This document shows, piece by piece, positions 1 to 6,006 of a stretch of 16,127 bases of DNA. This stretch comes from Persebacter sp051009035 (GTDB taxonomy: Bacteria; Pseudomonadota; Gammaproteobacteria; Tethybacterales; Persebacteraceae), in contig JBPCWY010000084.1 of NCBI GenBank assembly GCA_051009035.1, forward strand, positions 1 to 16,127, given 5' to 3'. The notes beneath the pieces are model-generated. The model ran no database searches. It was not told where the DNA came from and saw only the letters and a program-made list of their open reading frames with translations. How positions within the stretch are numbered: the first letter of the stretch is position 1; each line of letters starts with the position of its first letter. The position numbers and the translations under genes are program-made.

Positions 1-87
1 GCGCAATGGAAAATCAATTTTTAAGGGATTTTTCCCCCGCTCAAATCCGGACGGCGGCTAACATTCAACCGCCGCAAACGACACGGG

Positions 88-107
88 ATTCCTGCTTTCG
101 CAGGAAT
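88..107. repeat. Dispersed palindromic repeat, copy 1
   Basis: A perfect 8-bp inverted repeat, ATTCCTGC and GCAGGAAT, surrounds a TTTC loop and is followed by GACGGCGGGG. The same arms, loop and trailing GAATGACGGCGGG recur at 8689-8740, and a reverse-oriented relative lies at 8605-8632. The ATTCC-N-GGAAT form resembles the dRS3/REP-like repeats common in several proteobacteria; that is a resemblance only, since no search was run. Confidence 0.7.
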
Positions 108-172
108 GACGGCGGGGAGGAAAGAATTGGGCGGCTGGCGGTTTGCGTCCAATTTCGCCGCAACCGCCGAAA

Positions 173-189
173 GGCGGCGAGACGCCGCC
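173..189. repeat. GC-rich hairpin GGCGGCG-AGA-CGCCGCC
   Basis: A perfect 7-bp stem with a 3-nt loop. No T-tract follows it on either strand, so it is not a canonical intrinsic terminator. It abuts the next inverted repeat (198-219) and may be part of the same mobile palindromic element. Confidence 0.55.
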
Positions 190-197
190 AGTATGCA

Positions 198-219
198 TCC
201 CAACGCTGGAGCGTAGGGA
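198..219. repeat. Inverted repeat TCCCAACGCT-GG-AGCGTAGGGA
   Basis: A 10-bp inverted repeat with one mismatch and a 2-nt centre, flanked by GCA and CGAGGAG. It resembles the widely scattered palindromes of the type CCCAACGCT..AGCGTTGGGACGAG that I recall from other proteobacterial intergenic regions. Its type is distinct from the ATTCC palindrome at 88-107. Confidence 0.5.
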
Positions 220-348
220 CGAGGAGTGGCAAAAGGCGGTGGGCGGGGGAAAGCGGCGACTTGCAAAACGCCAAAAAGGGGGCGGGAATGGCTGAAATGC
301 GAAAAAATGGGGGAATTGAGGGAAATTGCTTTTTTTGGCGAAAAAATG

Positions 349-357
349 TGGTATTAT
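349..357 (+). promoter_or_regulatory. Extended -10 promoter for the first oxygenase gene
   Basis: TGGTATTAT is an extended -10 (TG-n-TATTAT). No convincing -35 is visible, as is usual for extended -10 promoters. If position 357 is -7, transcription would begin at about 364, one base before the ATG at 365. The transcript would then be essentially leaderless, or would have a leader of under 20 nt if translation starts at 380 or 383. Confidence 0.5.
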
Positions 358-364
358 CCGGCGC

Positions 365-1024
365 ATGGAATCTGCGGCGATGATGCGGGATGCCGATACG
401 GAAAAGGTGCGGGAGTGGCTGGCGCAGCCGCCCGATACCGATTCTGTCGCCGCTTTCGTTCCCGGTCCGGGTATCCAAAAACTGCGTTTGCGGTTTGATA
501 TCCAAAAATTGCGGGAGGCGCTTGATATTGCCCTTTCCAGAGTCAATTTTCAAGGCATGGTAGAAGAAGGTTTCGGCGCGTTTTCGCTCACCCGCCGCCC
601 GGGGGTTGCGCGCGAAACCGCCAACGATTTGTCCGGGTTGTTTTGGACCCGCGTGGACGATTCCTACCAAGAAGTGCAACGCGAAGAATTTGTGGACGAG
701 CGCGCGTTTAGCGAGTTTGCGCCGCTTTTTGCCGATACTTATTTTAAACATGTTTATGACGAGCTTTCCCGCCGTTTTGCCGTGGGGCGGATGCGGGTTT
801 TGTCCAAAGGGTTGTATAACTGCAATTCGTGGCATCGCGACCCGGAGCCGCGGGTGCATATTCCCATCGTTTCCAATCCGGGGGCGCTTTTTGCGGTCAA
901 TCACCACATTACCCATCTTCCGGCGGACGGGTCGGCGTATTTTACCGATACGCGGGGCTATCATACCGCGCTTAACGGCGGCGAAACGCACCGCGCGCAT
1001 TTGGTCGCCGCCATTCCGTGCTAA
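365..1024 (+). CDS. Aspartyl/asparaginyl beta-hydroxylase-like 2OG-Fe(II) oxygenase
   Basis: A 219-residue protein whose C-terminal half reads as the double-stranded beta-helix of the aspartyl/asparaginyl beta-hydroxylase (AspH) clan, which also holds free-amino-acid hydroxylases. The likely iron ligands are His157 and Asp159 in NSWHRD and His200 in RGYHTALNGG. Arg163 (RVHIPIVSNP) and Arg210 (HRAHLVAAIP) fit the conserved strand positions that contact 2-oxoglutarate. Residues 1-140 are helical and unassigned. It would be cytoplasmic, with no signal peptide. The start is uncertain: ATG 365 lies just after a -10 element with no Shine-Dalgarno, and ATG 380 and 383 are alternatives. It lies 19 bp upstream of a second 2OG oxygenase and heads the amino acid importer and aldolase cluster. 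I infer a small-molecule amino acid hydroxylase; a protein- or peptide-hydroxylating role cannot be excluded. Confidence 0.75.
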   Translation: MESAAMMRDADTEKVREWLAQPPDTDSVAAFVPGPGIQKLRLRFDIQKLREALDIALSRVNFQGMVEEGFGAFSLTRRPGVARETANDLSGLFWTRVDDSYQEVQREEFVDERAFSEFAPLFADTYFKHVYDELSRRFAVGRMRVLSKGLYNCNSWHRDPEPRVHIPIVSNPGALFAVNHHITHLPADGSAYFTDTRGYHTALNGGETHRAHLVAAIPC

Positions 1025-1033
1025 TCCGTGCTA
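1015..1033 (+). repeat. Tandem duplication of TCCGTGCTA (period 10)
   Basis: TCCGTGCTA occurs at 1015-1023 and again at 1025-1033. The first copy supplies the end of the upstream gene and its TAA; the second supplies the TG and first bases of the TGCTACAAT promoter of the next gene. Confidence 0.6.
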
Positions 1034-1037
1034 CAAT
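1029..1037 (+). promoter_or_regulatory. Extended -10 promoter immediately before the trimethyllysine dioxygenase-like gene
   Basis: TGCTACAAT matches TG-n-TAtAAT with one substitution. If position 1037 is -7, the start point falls at 1044, exactly the A of the ATG. No Shine-Dalgarno is visible (only GAAG, two bases from the ATG), so an mRNA from here would be leaderless. The gene could also be read from the upstream promoter. Confidence 0.4.
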
Positions 1038-1043
1038 GAAGAT

Positions 1044-2180
1044 ATGAAAAACGCCGAATGCGAATCGTTTGATTTCCGCCTCACCGAGCAGGGGTTGGAT
1101 TTTCGCCCCCGCAACGGGGGCAAAAGCGCGGTTTTGCCGTGGCTGTGGCTTCGCGACCACTGCCGCGCGGGGCATTCTTTTAATCGCGAAACCGGACAAC
1201 GCAAACAAACCCCCGCCGAGCTGGATTCCGCCATCGCCGCGGTCGGTTTGCAGTGGTTGCCGGACAAAAACGAATTGTCCGTGGAATGGAATAACGGCGA
1301 ACCGTCCGGCGCTTATCCGGCGGAATTTTTCGCGCAAATCGCCGCCAATTCCGGCGCGGTCGGCGAAGATTTTATCGCCCCAAAATTGTGGGACGCCGCC
1401 GTCCTGCAAAACGCCGAACCCGCCGCGGCGTTTGAAGAAATTGCCGCCGGCAAAACGGAGTGGTTGCGCAAACTCGCCGAATACGGTTTTGTGCTGATTA
1501 CCGGCGCACCGCCCGATAAACAGGGCGTGCAACAAATCGCGGAAGGCGTGGGGTATATCCGCCAAACGATTTACGGCGGATTGTGGACTTTGGAATCGGG
1601 TAGCCGCGCCCACCAAGACACCGCCTACGGCTACGAAGGCATCGGCGCGCATACCGATTCTACATACAGCCATGACGCGCCGGGGTTGCAGCTTTTATTA
1701 TGCGCGGAATTGGATTCCAAAGGAGGCGAAAGCATTTTGGTGGACGGATTCCGCATCGCCGAAATCATGCGCGAAGAAGACGCGGCATTATACGAATTTT
1801 TGCGCGCCTTGCCGGTGCCGGGCGAGTATTTGGAAAAAAATGTGCATTTGCGCGCTTGCCGCCCGATGTTCCGGCACGACGCCGAAACGGGGCGGCTGGC
1901 GCAAGTTTCTTACAACTGCTACGACCGCGCGCCGTTTTTGCTTTCGCCGGAAGATTCGGAGCGGTTTTACCGCGGCGTCCGGCGTTTTCACCAACTCGCC
2001 GATTCGCCGGAATTGGCGTGGGAGCGCAAATTGGAACCGGGGACGGCGATTTTGTTTGACAACTGGCGCTTGTTGCACGGCCGCCGCGCGTTTTCCGGTT
2101 TCCGCAAATTTCACGGGTGCTACTTGGACCGCGAAACGCTGCAAAGCAAACTGCGCACCGCCCTCGGCAAAACTTTATAA
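1044..2180 (+). CDS. Trimethyllysine / gamma-butyrobetaine dioxygenase family protein
   Basis: A 378-residue Fe(II)/2OG oxygenase of the TauD clan. The N-terminal small domain (1-90) carries WLWLRDHCR and NRETGQR; the catalytic domain spans about 110-378. Iron ligands are His203 and Asp205 (GAHTDSTY) and His345 (NWRLLHGRRAF), with Arg354 placed to bind 2OG. Stretches such as ILVDGF, YNCYDRAPF, FDNWRLLHGR and GCYLDRET resemble trimethyllysine hydroxylase (TMLHE) more closely than gamma-butyrobetaine hydroxylase, suggesting beta-hydroxylation of N6-trimethyllysine, the first step of carnitine synthesis. The N-terminal zinc site looks degraded: only Cys40 remains. The frame is open upstream to 606, but the first 438 bases overlap the preceding gene, so I chose ATG 1044. 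The genes after it form an amino acid importer and an aldolase. Substrate is inferred. Confidence 0.85.
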   Translation: MKNAECESFDFRLTEQGLDFRPRNGGKSAVLPWLWLRDHCRAGHSFNRETGQRKQTPAELDSAIAAVGLQWLPDKNELSVEWNNGEPSGAYPAEFFAQIAANSGAVGEDFIAPKLWDAAVLQNAEPAAAFEEIAAGKTEWLRKLAEYGFVLITGAPPDKQGVQQIAEGVGYIRQTIYGGLWTLESGSRAHQDTAYGYEGIGAHTDSTYSHDAPGLQLLLCAELDSKGGESILVDGFRIAEIMREEDAALYEFLRALPVPGEYLEKNVHLRACRPMFRHDAETGRLAQVSYNCYDRAPFLLSPEDSERFYRGVRRFHQLADSPELAWERKLEPGTAILFDNWRLLHGRRAFSGFRKFHGCYLDRETLQSKLRTALGKTL

Positions 2181-2217
2181 CGATTTTTATTCACCGCTTT
2201 ACAGAGGAGAAAACACA

Positions 2218-3042
2218 ATGAAAACCGCAATCCAAAAAACCGCAATCGCCGCCGTTGCCGCCGTCTTAACATGCGCCCCCGCATCCGCCGGGGAATCGCT
2301 TGACCGCGTCATGAAAAACGGCGTATTAAAAGTTGCGACCGACCTCAACTGGCCGCCGCAATCGTTTTTGAACGCAGACAACGAAATGGACGGTTTTGAT
2401 GTCGGCGTGGCGCGCGAAATCGCCAAACGGCTCGGCGTCAAAGCGGAGTTTGTAACCCCTTCGTGGGACGTGATTACCGCCGGAAAATGGGCGGGACGCT
2501 GGGATGTTTCGGTGGGTTCCATGGCGCCGACCGTGGACCGCTCAAAGGTGCTGAATTTCCCCGCCGTGTATTATTACACGCCCGCGGCGGCGGCGGTGCA
2601 TAATGATTCCAAAGCGCAAAAACCGTCCGATTTGTCCGGCAAAACGATAGGCGCGGGGACTTCCACCGTCTACGAGCTTTACCTCAAAAAGGATTTGGAT
2701 ATTTTTGGCGCGCCCGAATTTTCCTACCGCATTACGCCCGAAAAAATCCACTCGCTGGAATCCACAACCGTGTTGCTGGACGATTTGCGGCTGGGGGACG
2801 GAGTCCGGATAGACGGAATGGTGGGCAATTACACGACCATTCTGGACGCGATTAAAAACGGTTATCCCGTCCGCCTGCTGGAGCCGGTGTTGTTTCACGA
2901 GCCGCTCGCCGTTGCGATTGATTTGGGCGACGAAGAATTTGCGCAAAAAATCGCCGCCGCCGTGGAAGATATGCGCGCGGACGGCACGCTCGCCCGCATG
3001 TCCGAAAAATGGTATAATGTGGATTATACATCCGCCCAATAA
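2218..3042 (+). CDS. Periplasmic amino acid-binding protein of an ABC importer (family 3)
   Basis: A 274-residue solute-binding protein. Residues 1-24 form a Sec signal peptide with Lys2 and Lys7, a hydrophobic Ala/Val core and an ASA cleavage site before Gly25. The mature part has the family 3 layout: LKVATDLNWPPQSF, then DGFDVGVAREIAKRLGV with the second lobe starting near KPSDLSGKTIGAGTSTV, and the C-terminal RMSEKWY. The start at ATG 2218 is supported by AGAGGAG at 2202-2208, nine bases upstream. It sits 37 bp after the dioxygenase and precedes its permease and ATPase. It would capture a polar amino acid or a cationic derivative in the periplasm. The ligand cannot be read from sequence; trimethyllysine is a guess from the neighbours. 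No lipobox is seen, so it is probably soluble. Confidence 0.9.
   Translation: MKTAIQKTAIAAVAAVLTCAPASAGESLDRVMKNGVLKVATDLNWPPQSFLNADNEMDGFDVGVAREIAKRLGVKAEFVTPSWDVITAGKWAGRWDVSVGSMAPTVDRSKVLNFPAVYYYTPAAAAVHNDSKAQKPSDLSGKTIGAGTSTVYELYLKKDLDIFGAPEFSYRITPEKIHSLESTTVLLDDLRLGDGVRIDGMVGNYTTILDAIKNGYPVRLLEPVLFHEPLAVAIDLGDEEFAQKIAAAVEDMRADGTLARMSEKWYNVDYTSAQ
3010..3018 (+). promoter_or_regulatory. TGGTATAAT inside the end of the binding-protein gene
   Basis: A perfect extended -10 coincides with the Trp-Tyr-Asn codons near the C-terminus of the binding protein. The predicted start at about 3025 would give the permease gene a leader of about 49 nt. The motif equals the strongest promoters in this window, but the Trp-Tyr codons are also constrained by protein sequence, so coincidence is possible. 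Confidence 0.3.
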
Positions 3043-3059
3043 AACGCGCTAAAACGCGC
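3040..3059 (+). repeat. Tandem duplication of TAAAACGCGC
   Basis: Two perfect adjacent copies of a 10-mer. The first supplies the stop codon TAA of the binding-protein gene. The GCGC parts could pair in the short gap before the permease gene. Confidence 0.65.
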
Positions 3060-3073
3060 GCCGCAAAGGCGAA

Positions 3074-4027
3074 ATGTACGCCGACACCGTCGTCAGCGAC
3101 GCCCTGATACGCAAACCGCGTTTTGTCGCCGCTTTGTTTGCGGCGGCGTTTGCGGTGTTTTTTTTATGCAACTTTTCCGATACCGCTTTGGGGCGGGCGT
3201 TTTCCGGCGGCGAAGCGGGGGGCGTTTTTGCGCGGACGGCTTCCGCGTTTTTGCTCGCGTTTTTATTTTCCGCCAATTTGGTTCTGGTTAGTTTTTTGCC
3301 CGTCCGCCGCCAAATCGCCGTTATTTGGCTTCAACTTGCCGCGCTGTTTCTCGGTTTCTTTTGGGTGTTTGATTTAAGCGCGGCTTTTATCCAAAGCAAA
3401 TTATGGTTTTTAATCAGCCGCGGATTAACGACAACATTGTATGTTTCGGCAATCGCCATTTCCATCGCGTTTGTCATCGCCATGGCGGGGGCGGTGGCGA
3501 AACTTTCGGGCAACGGATTCGCCGTGGCGATTGCGAGTTTTTATACTTCGTTTTTTCGCGGGTTGCCGCTGTTGATGCAGGTATATTTAATTTATCTCGG
3601 ACTGCCGCAAATCGGTTTTGTCGTCGGCGCGATTCCGGCGGGCATCGCCGCGCTGTCGCTGTGTTACGGCGCGTATATGACGGAGATTTTTCGCGCCGGA
3701 ATAGAAAGCATTCCCAAAGGGCAATGGGAAGCGTCGCGCGCCGTGGGGCTGCGTTTTGGCGCGGTAATGCGGCGCATTATTTTGCCGCAAGCCGCGCCGG
3801 TTATCATCCCCCCGACCGGCAACCAGTTTATCGCGATGTTAAAAGATTCTTCGCTGGTTTCCGTTATCGGCGTTTGGGAATTAATGTTTTTATCGCGCAC
3901 GCTCGGCACAAAAACATTCCAGCACATGGAAATGTTGATTACCGTCGCCGTGATTTACTGGTTGTTGACGATGATACTGGAAGCGGTGCAGGCGCGGATT
4001 GAAGAATACTACCGCCGCCGCCGTTGA
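3074..4027 (+). CDS. Amino acid ABC transporter permease (HisM/GlnP type)
   Basis: A 317-residue inner-membrane protein. It starts with about three extra hydrophobic segments (near 17-34, 54-75 and 84-104), followed by a standard permease core from about residue 115. The core carries the EAA loop that contacts the ATPase, EIFRAGIESIPKGQWEASRA (about 203-222), after YGAYMTEIF. Typical members without the extension have about 220-240 residues, so this resembles the longer AapQ/BztB-like permeases. Only one permease gene is present, so it may form a homodimer. The ribosome site is weak (AAGG at 3066-3069). It lies 31 bp after the binding protein and 3 bp before the ATPase, so the three are surely cotranscribed. 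The extra N-terminal segments are the only unusual point. Confidence 0.9.
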   Translation: MYADTVVSDALIRKPRFVAALFAAAFAVFFLCNFSDTALGRAFSGGEAGGVFARTASAFLLAFLFSANLVLVSFLPVRRQIAVIWLQLAALFLGFFWVFDLSAAFIQSKLWFLISRGLTTTLYVSAIAISIAFVIAMAGAVAKLSGNGFAVAIASFYTSFFRGLPLLMQVYLIYLGLPQIGFVVGAIPAGIAALSLCYGAYMTEIFRAGIESIPKGQWEASRAVGLRFGAVMRRIILPQAAPVIIPPTGNQFIAMLKDSSLVSVIGVWELMFLSRTLGTKTFQHMEMLITVAVIYWLLTMILEAVQARIEEYYRRRR

Positions 4028-4030
4028 ACG

Positions 4031-4777
4031 ATGAACCCCGGCGAATCACCCGTAGTATCCGTCCGCAATGTGGACAAATTTTACGGCGGCTTTCAGGCGC
4101 TGAAAAATATTTCGCTGGATGTATTTTCCGGCGACCGGATTGTTATTTGCGGTCCTTCCGGCTCCGGCAAATCAACTTTAATCCGCTGTCTCAACCGGCT
4201 GGAAGAACACCAGCGCGGCGAAATTACCGCCGCCGGGCGGCGGCTGCATGCGCGCATGAAAGATGTCCACTTGTTGCGCGCCGACATTGGCATGGTATTC
4301 CAAAGTTTTAATTTGTTTCCCCATTTAACCGTGCTGGAAAATTTAACCGCCGGTCCGATGTGGGCGCTGCATACTCCGGAAGGCGAAGCGAAAAAAACGG
4401 CGGCGCATTATTTGGAGCGGGTGAAGATTCCGGAACAGGCGGAAAAATATCCGACGCAGCTTTCCGGCGGGCAGCAGCAGCGGGTCGCCATCGCGCGCGC
4501 CTTGTGCATGAAACCGAAAATTATGCTGTTTGACGAACCGACTTCGGCGTTGGACCCGGAAATGGTTGGCGAAGTTTTGGAGACGATGGCGGATTTGGCG
4601 CGCTCCGGAATGACGATGCTGTGCGTGACGCATGAAATGGGTTTTGCCCGCGCGGTGGCGGACGAAATTATTTTTATGGACGGGGGCGAAATTGTAGAAC
4701 GCGCCCCGCCGAAAGATTTTTTTGAAAACCCCGCGCACGACAGAACGCGCCGTTTTCTCGGGCAGATTTTGCCATGA
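4031..4777 (+). CDS. Amino acid ABC transporter ATP-binding protein (GlnQ/HisP type)
   Basis: A 248-residue ATPase that drives uptake by the preceding permease and binding protein. Walker A is GPSGSGKST (41-49), the Q-loop lies in GMVFQSFNLFPH, the signature is LSGGQQQR (144-151), Walker B is IMLFDEPTSALDP with Asp168 and Glu169, and the switch histidine is His201 in VTHEMGFA. All catalytic positions are intact, and the sequence and length are typical of the polar amino acid uptake family. It starts 3 bp after the permease stop. Its own stop overlaps the next start as ATGA at 4774-4777, so the aldolase downstream is translationally coupled to the importer. That is the strongest evidence that the aldolase acts on the imported compound. 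Confidence 0.95.
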   Translation: MNPGESPVVSVRNVDKFYGGFQALKNISLDVFSGDRIVICGPSGSGKSTLIRCLNRLEEHQRGEITAAGRRLHARMKDVHLLRADIGMVFQSFNLFPHLTVLENLTAGPMWALHTPEGEAKKTAAHYLERVKIPEQAEKYPTQLSGGQQQRVAIARALCMKPKIMLFDEPTSALDPEMVGEVLETMADLARSGMTMLCVTHEMGFARAVADEIIFMDGGEIVERAPPKDFFENPAHDRTRRFLGQILP

Positions 4778-5811
4778 CAAAAACCGCCGTTGATTTGCGC
4801 AGCGATACGGTAACCCGCCCGACTCCGGCGATGCGGGAAGCCATGGCGCGCGCGCCGGTGGGCGACGATGTTTACGGCGAAGACCCGACCGTCCGCGCTT
4901 TGGAAGAGCGCGCGGCGGCGTTGCTCGGCAAAGAATCCGCGGCGTTTTTTCCGTCCGGGACGCAGGCGAATTTAGCCGCGTTGCTCGCGCATTGCGGGCG
5001 CGGGGACGAATACATTACCGGCGGCGGTTATCATGTTTACGCTTACGAAGCGGGCGGCGCCGCCGTGTTGGGCGGGGTTTCTCCGTGTCCGGTGGCGGCG
5101 GACGGGCGGGGCGGGTTGCCGCCGGACGCCGTTCTCGCCGCGATTAAAAACGACGACCCGCATTATCCGCGCACGCGGTTGCTGTGTTTGGAAAACACCG
5201 CGGGCGGAATCCCGCAGGAAGCGGCAAAGATGAATTTTCTCGTCCGCGCCGCGCGAAAACGTGGTTTGCGCGCGCACTTGGACGGCGCGCGATTAATGAA
5301 CGCCGCCGTTGCATTAAAGACGGACGCGAAAAAATTATCCGCCGTTTTTGACAGCGTTTCCATGTGTTTGTCCAAAGGATTGGGCGCGCCCGCGGGGACG
5401 GTGCTGTGCGGGGGCGCGGCATTTATGTTGGAAGCGCGGCGTTGCCGCAAAATACTCGGCGGCGGCATGCGGCAGGCGGGGATTTTGGCCGCGGCGGGAT
5501 TGTGGGCGTTGGAAAATAATATTGAACGGCTGCGCGAAGACCACAAGTTGGCGAAAAAATTGGCGCGGGGTTTGGCGGAAATTGCCGGAAAAAACGCGGT
5601 ATCCAGCGAAACCAACATGGCGTATTTCACCCCCGCCGAAACCGACCGCGTCCCGCTTTTTCGCCATTGGAAAAAACGGGGCATTCTCGCCGGCGCGCCG
5701 TCTCCCGCGATGCGTTTGGTGACTCATTTGGATGTTAGCGAAAAAGGCGTTGACGCGGCAATTTCCGCCGCCGCGGAATATTACGGCGCAAAACGGCGGT
5801 GCGCAAAATAA
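4774..5811 (+). CDS. ltaE: Low-specificity L-threonine aldolase family, beta-hydroxy amino acid aldolase
   Basis: A 345-residue PLP enzyme, close to the usual 333-350. It begins with the family hallmark DLRSDTVTRPTPAMREAM and GDDVYGEDPTV. The PLP-binding lysine is Lys201 in CLSKGLGAP, and His87 (GGYHVYAYEAGG) stacks on the cofactor; their 114-residue spacing equals that of His83 and Lys197 in E. coli LtaE. HLDGARLMNAA supplies the aspartate that pairs with the pyridine nitrogen. Enzymes of this family split beta-hydroxy-alpha-amino acids into glycine and an aldehyde. Besides threonine, this fold is a candidate for 3-hydroxy-trimethyllysine cleavage to 4-trimethylaminobutyraldehyde. The start overlaps the ATPase stop, and two oxygenases able to make beta-hydroxy amino acids lie upstream. 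Family assignment is firm; the substrate is inferred. Confidence 0.92.
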   Translation: MTKTAVDLRSDTVTRPTPAMREAMARAPVGDDVYGEDPTVRALEERAAALLGKESAAFFPSGTQANLAALLAHCGRGDEYITGGGYHVYAYEAGGAAVLGGVSPCPVAADGRGGLPPDAVLAAIKNDDPHYPRTRLLCLENTAGGIPQEAAKMNFLVRAARKRGLRAHLDGARLMNAAVALKTDAKKLSAVFDSVSMCLSKGLGAPAGTVLCGGAAFMLEARRCRKILGGGMRQAGILAAAGLWALENNIERLREDHKLAKKLARGLAEIAGKNAVSSETNMAYFTPAETDRVPLFRHWKKRGILAGAPSPAMRLVTHLDVSEKGVDAAISAAAEYYGAKRRCAK

Positions 5812-5860
5812 ATCCGCGCGCACGGCAAAATAACGCCGCGCAAAATATTCCCAAATTTCC

Positions 5861-5879
5861 CCCCGCGCGGCGGGGTTTT
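5861..5879 (+). terminator. Intrinsic terminator closing the oxygenase-importer-aldolase operon
   Basis: CCCCGC and GCGGGG form a perfect 6-bp GC stem with a GCG loop, followed directly by TTTT. It lies 49 bp after the aldolase stop and 40 bp before the next promoter, as expected for an operon boundary. Confidence 0.7.
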
Positions 5880-5918
5880 CGCCGCCGCTGTTTTCCGCCG
5901 CCGGGCAAAAAACGGGCA

Positions 5919-5927
5919 TGGTATAAT
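5919..5927 (+). promoter_or_regulatory. Promoter of the alanine dehydrogenase gene (extended -10)
   Basis: TGGTATAAT, a perfect extended -10 hexamer, with no clear -35. The predicted start is about 5934, giving a leader of about 73 nt. It lies directly after the terminator at 5861-5879, so alanine dehydrogenase is probably expressed independently of the upstream cluster. Confidence 0.6.
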
Positions 5928-5993
5928 GGGCGGATAATACGCCGTTGCGGGGTTTGCAAACCGCGGCGCGGAAGGGAGGGGGATTTATTATTC

Positions 5994-5998
5994 AGGAG
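5994..5998 (+). promoter_or_regulatory. Ribosome binding site deciding the alanine dehydrogenase start
   Basis: AGGAG lies 8 bases before ATG 6007, the usual distance. The in-frame TTG at 6004 is only 5 bases away and is less favourable, so the start was set at ATG 6007. Confidence 0.7.
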
Positions 5999-6006
5999 AG
6001 AAATTG

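Larger units (their letters stand above)
1..348. other. Intergenic region without a credible gene, rich in palindromes
   Basis: No reading frame here has a recognisable product or a ribosome binding site. The longest frames run through perfect palindromes and change character at the first real gene. The stretch holds three separate hairpin-forming repeats (88-107, 173-189 and 198-219) and ends in the promoter of the first gene. I saw no tRNA-like fold or conserved T-loop sequence. Confidence 0.6.

Noticed and set aside
6..383. A 125-codon + strand frame over the first 380 bases
   Set aside because: It runs through three palindromes, has no ribosome binding site or recognisable product, and overlaps the promoter and start of the first oxygenase gene.
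65..1000. A 311-codon - strand frame opposite the first oxygenase gene
   Set aside because: It is antisense to a gene with clear catalytic motifs and is rich in Arg and Pro with no known motif, as expected of a shadow frame in G+C-rich DNA.
606..1043. N-terminal extension of the trimethyllysine-dioxygenase-like protein
   Set aside because: The frame is open upstream, but that part overlaps the preceding gene in another frame and resembles no family; the homologous N-terminal domain begins just after ATG 1044.
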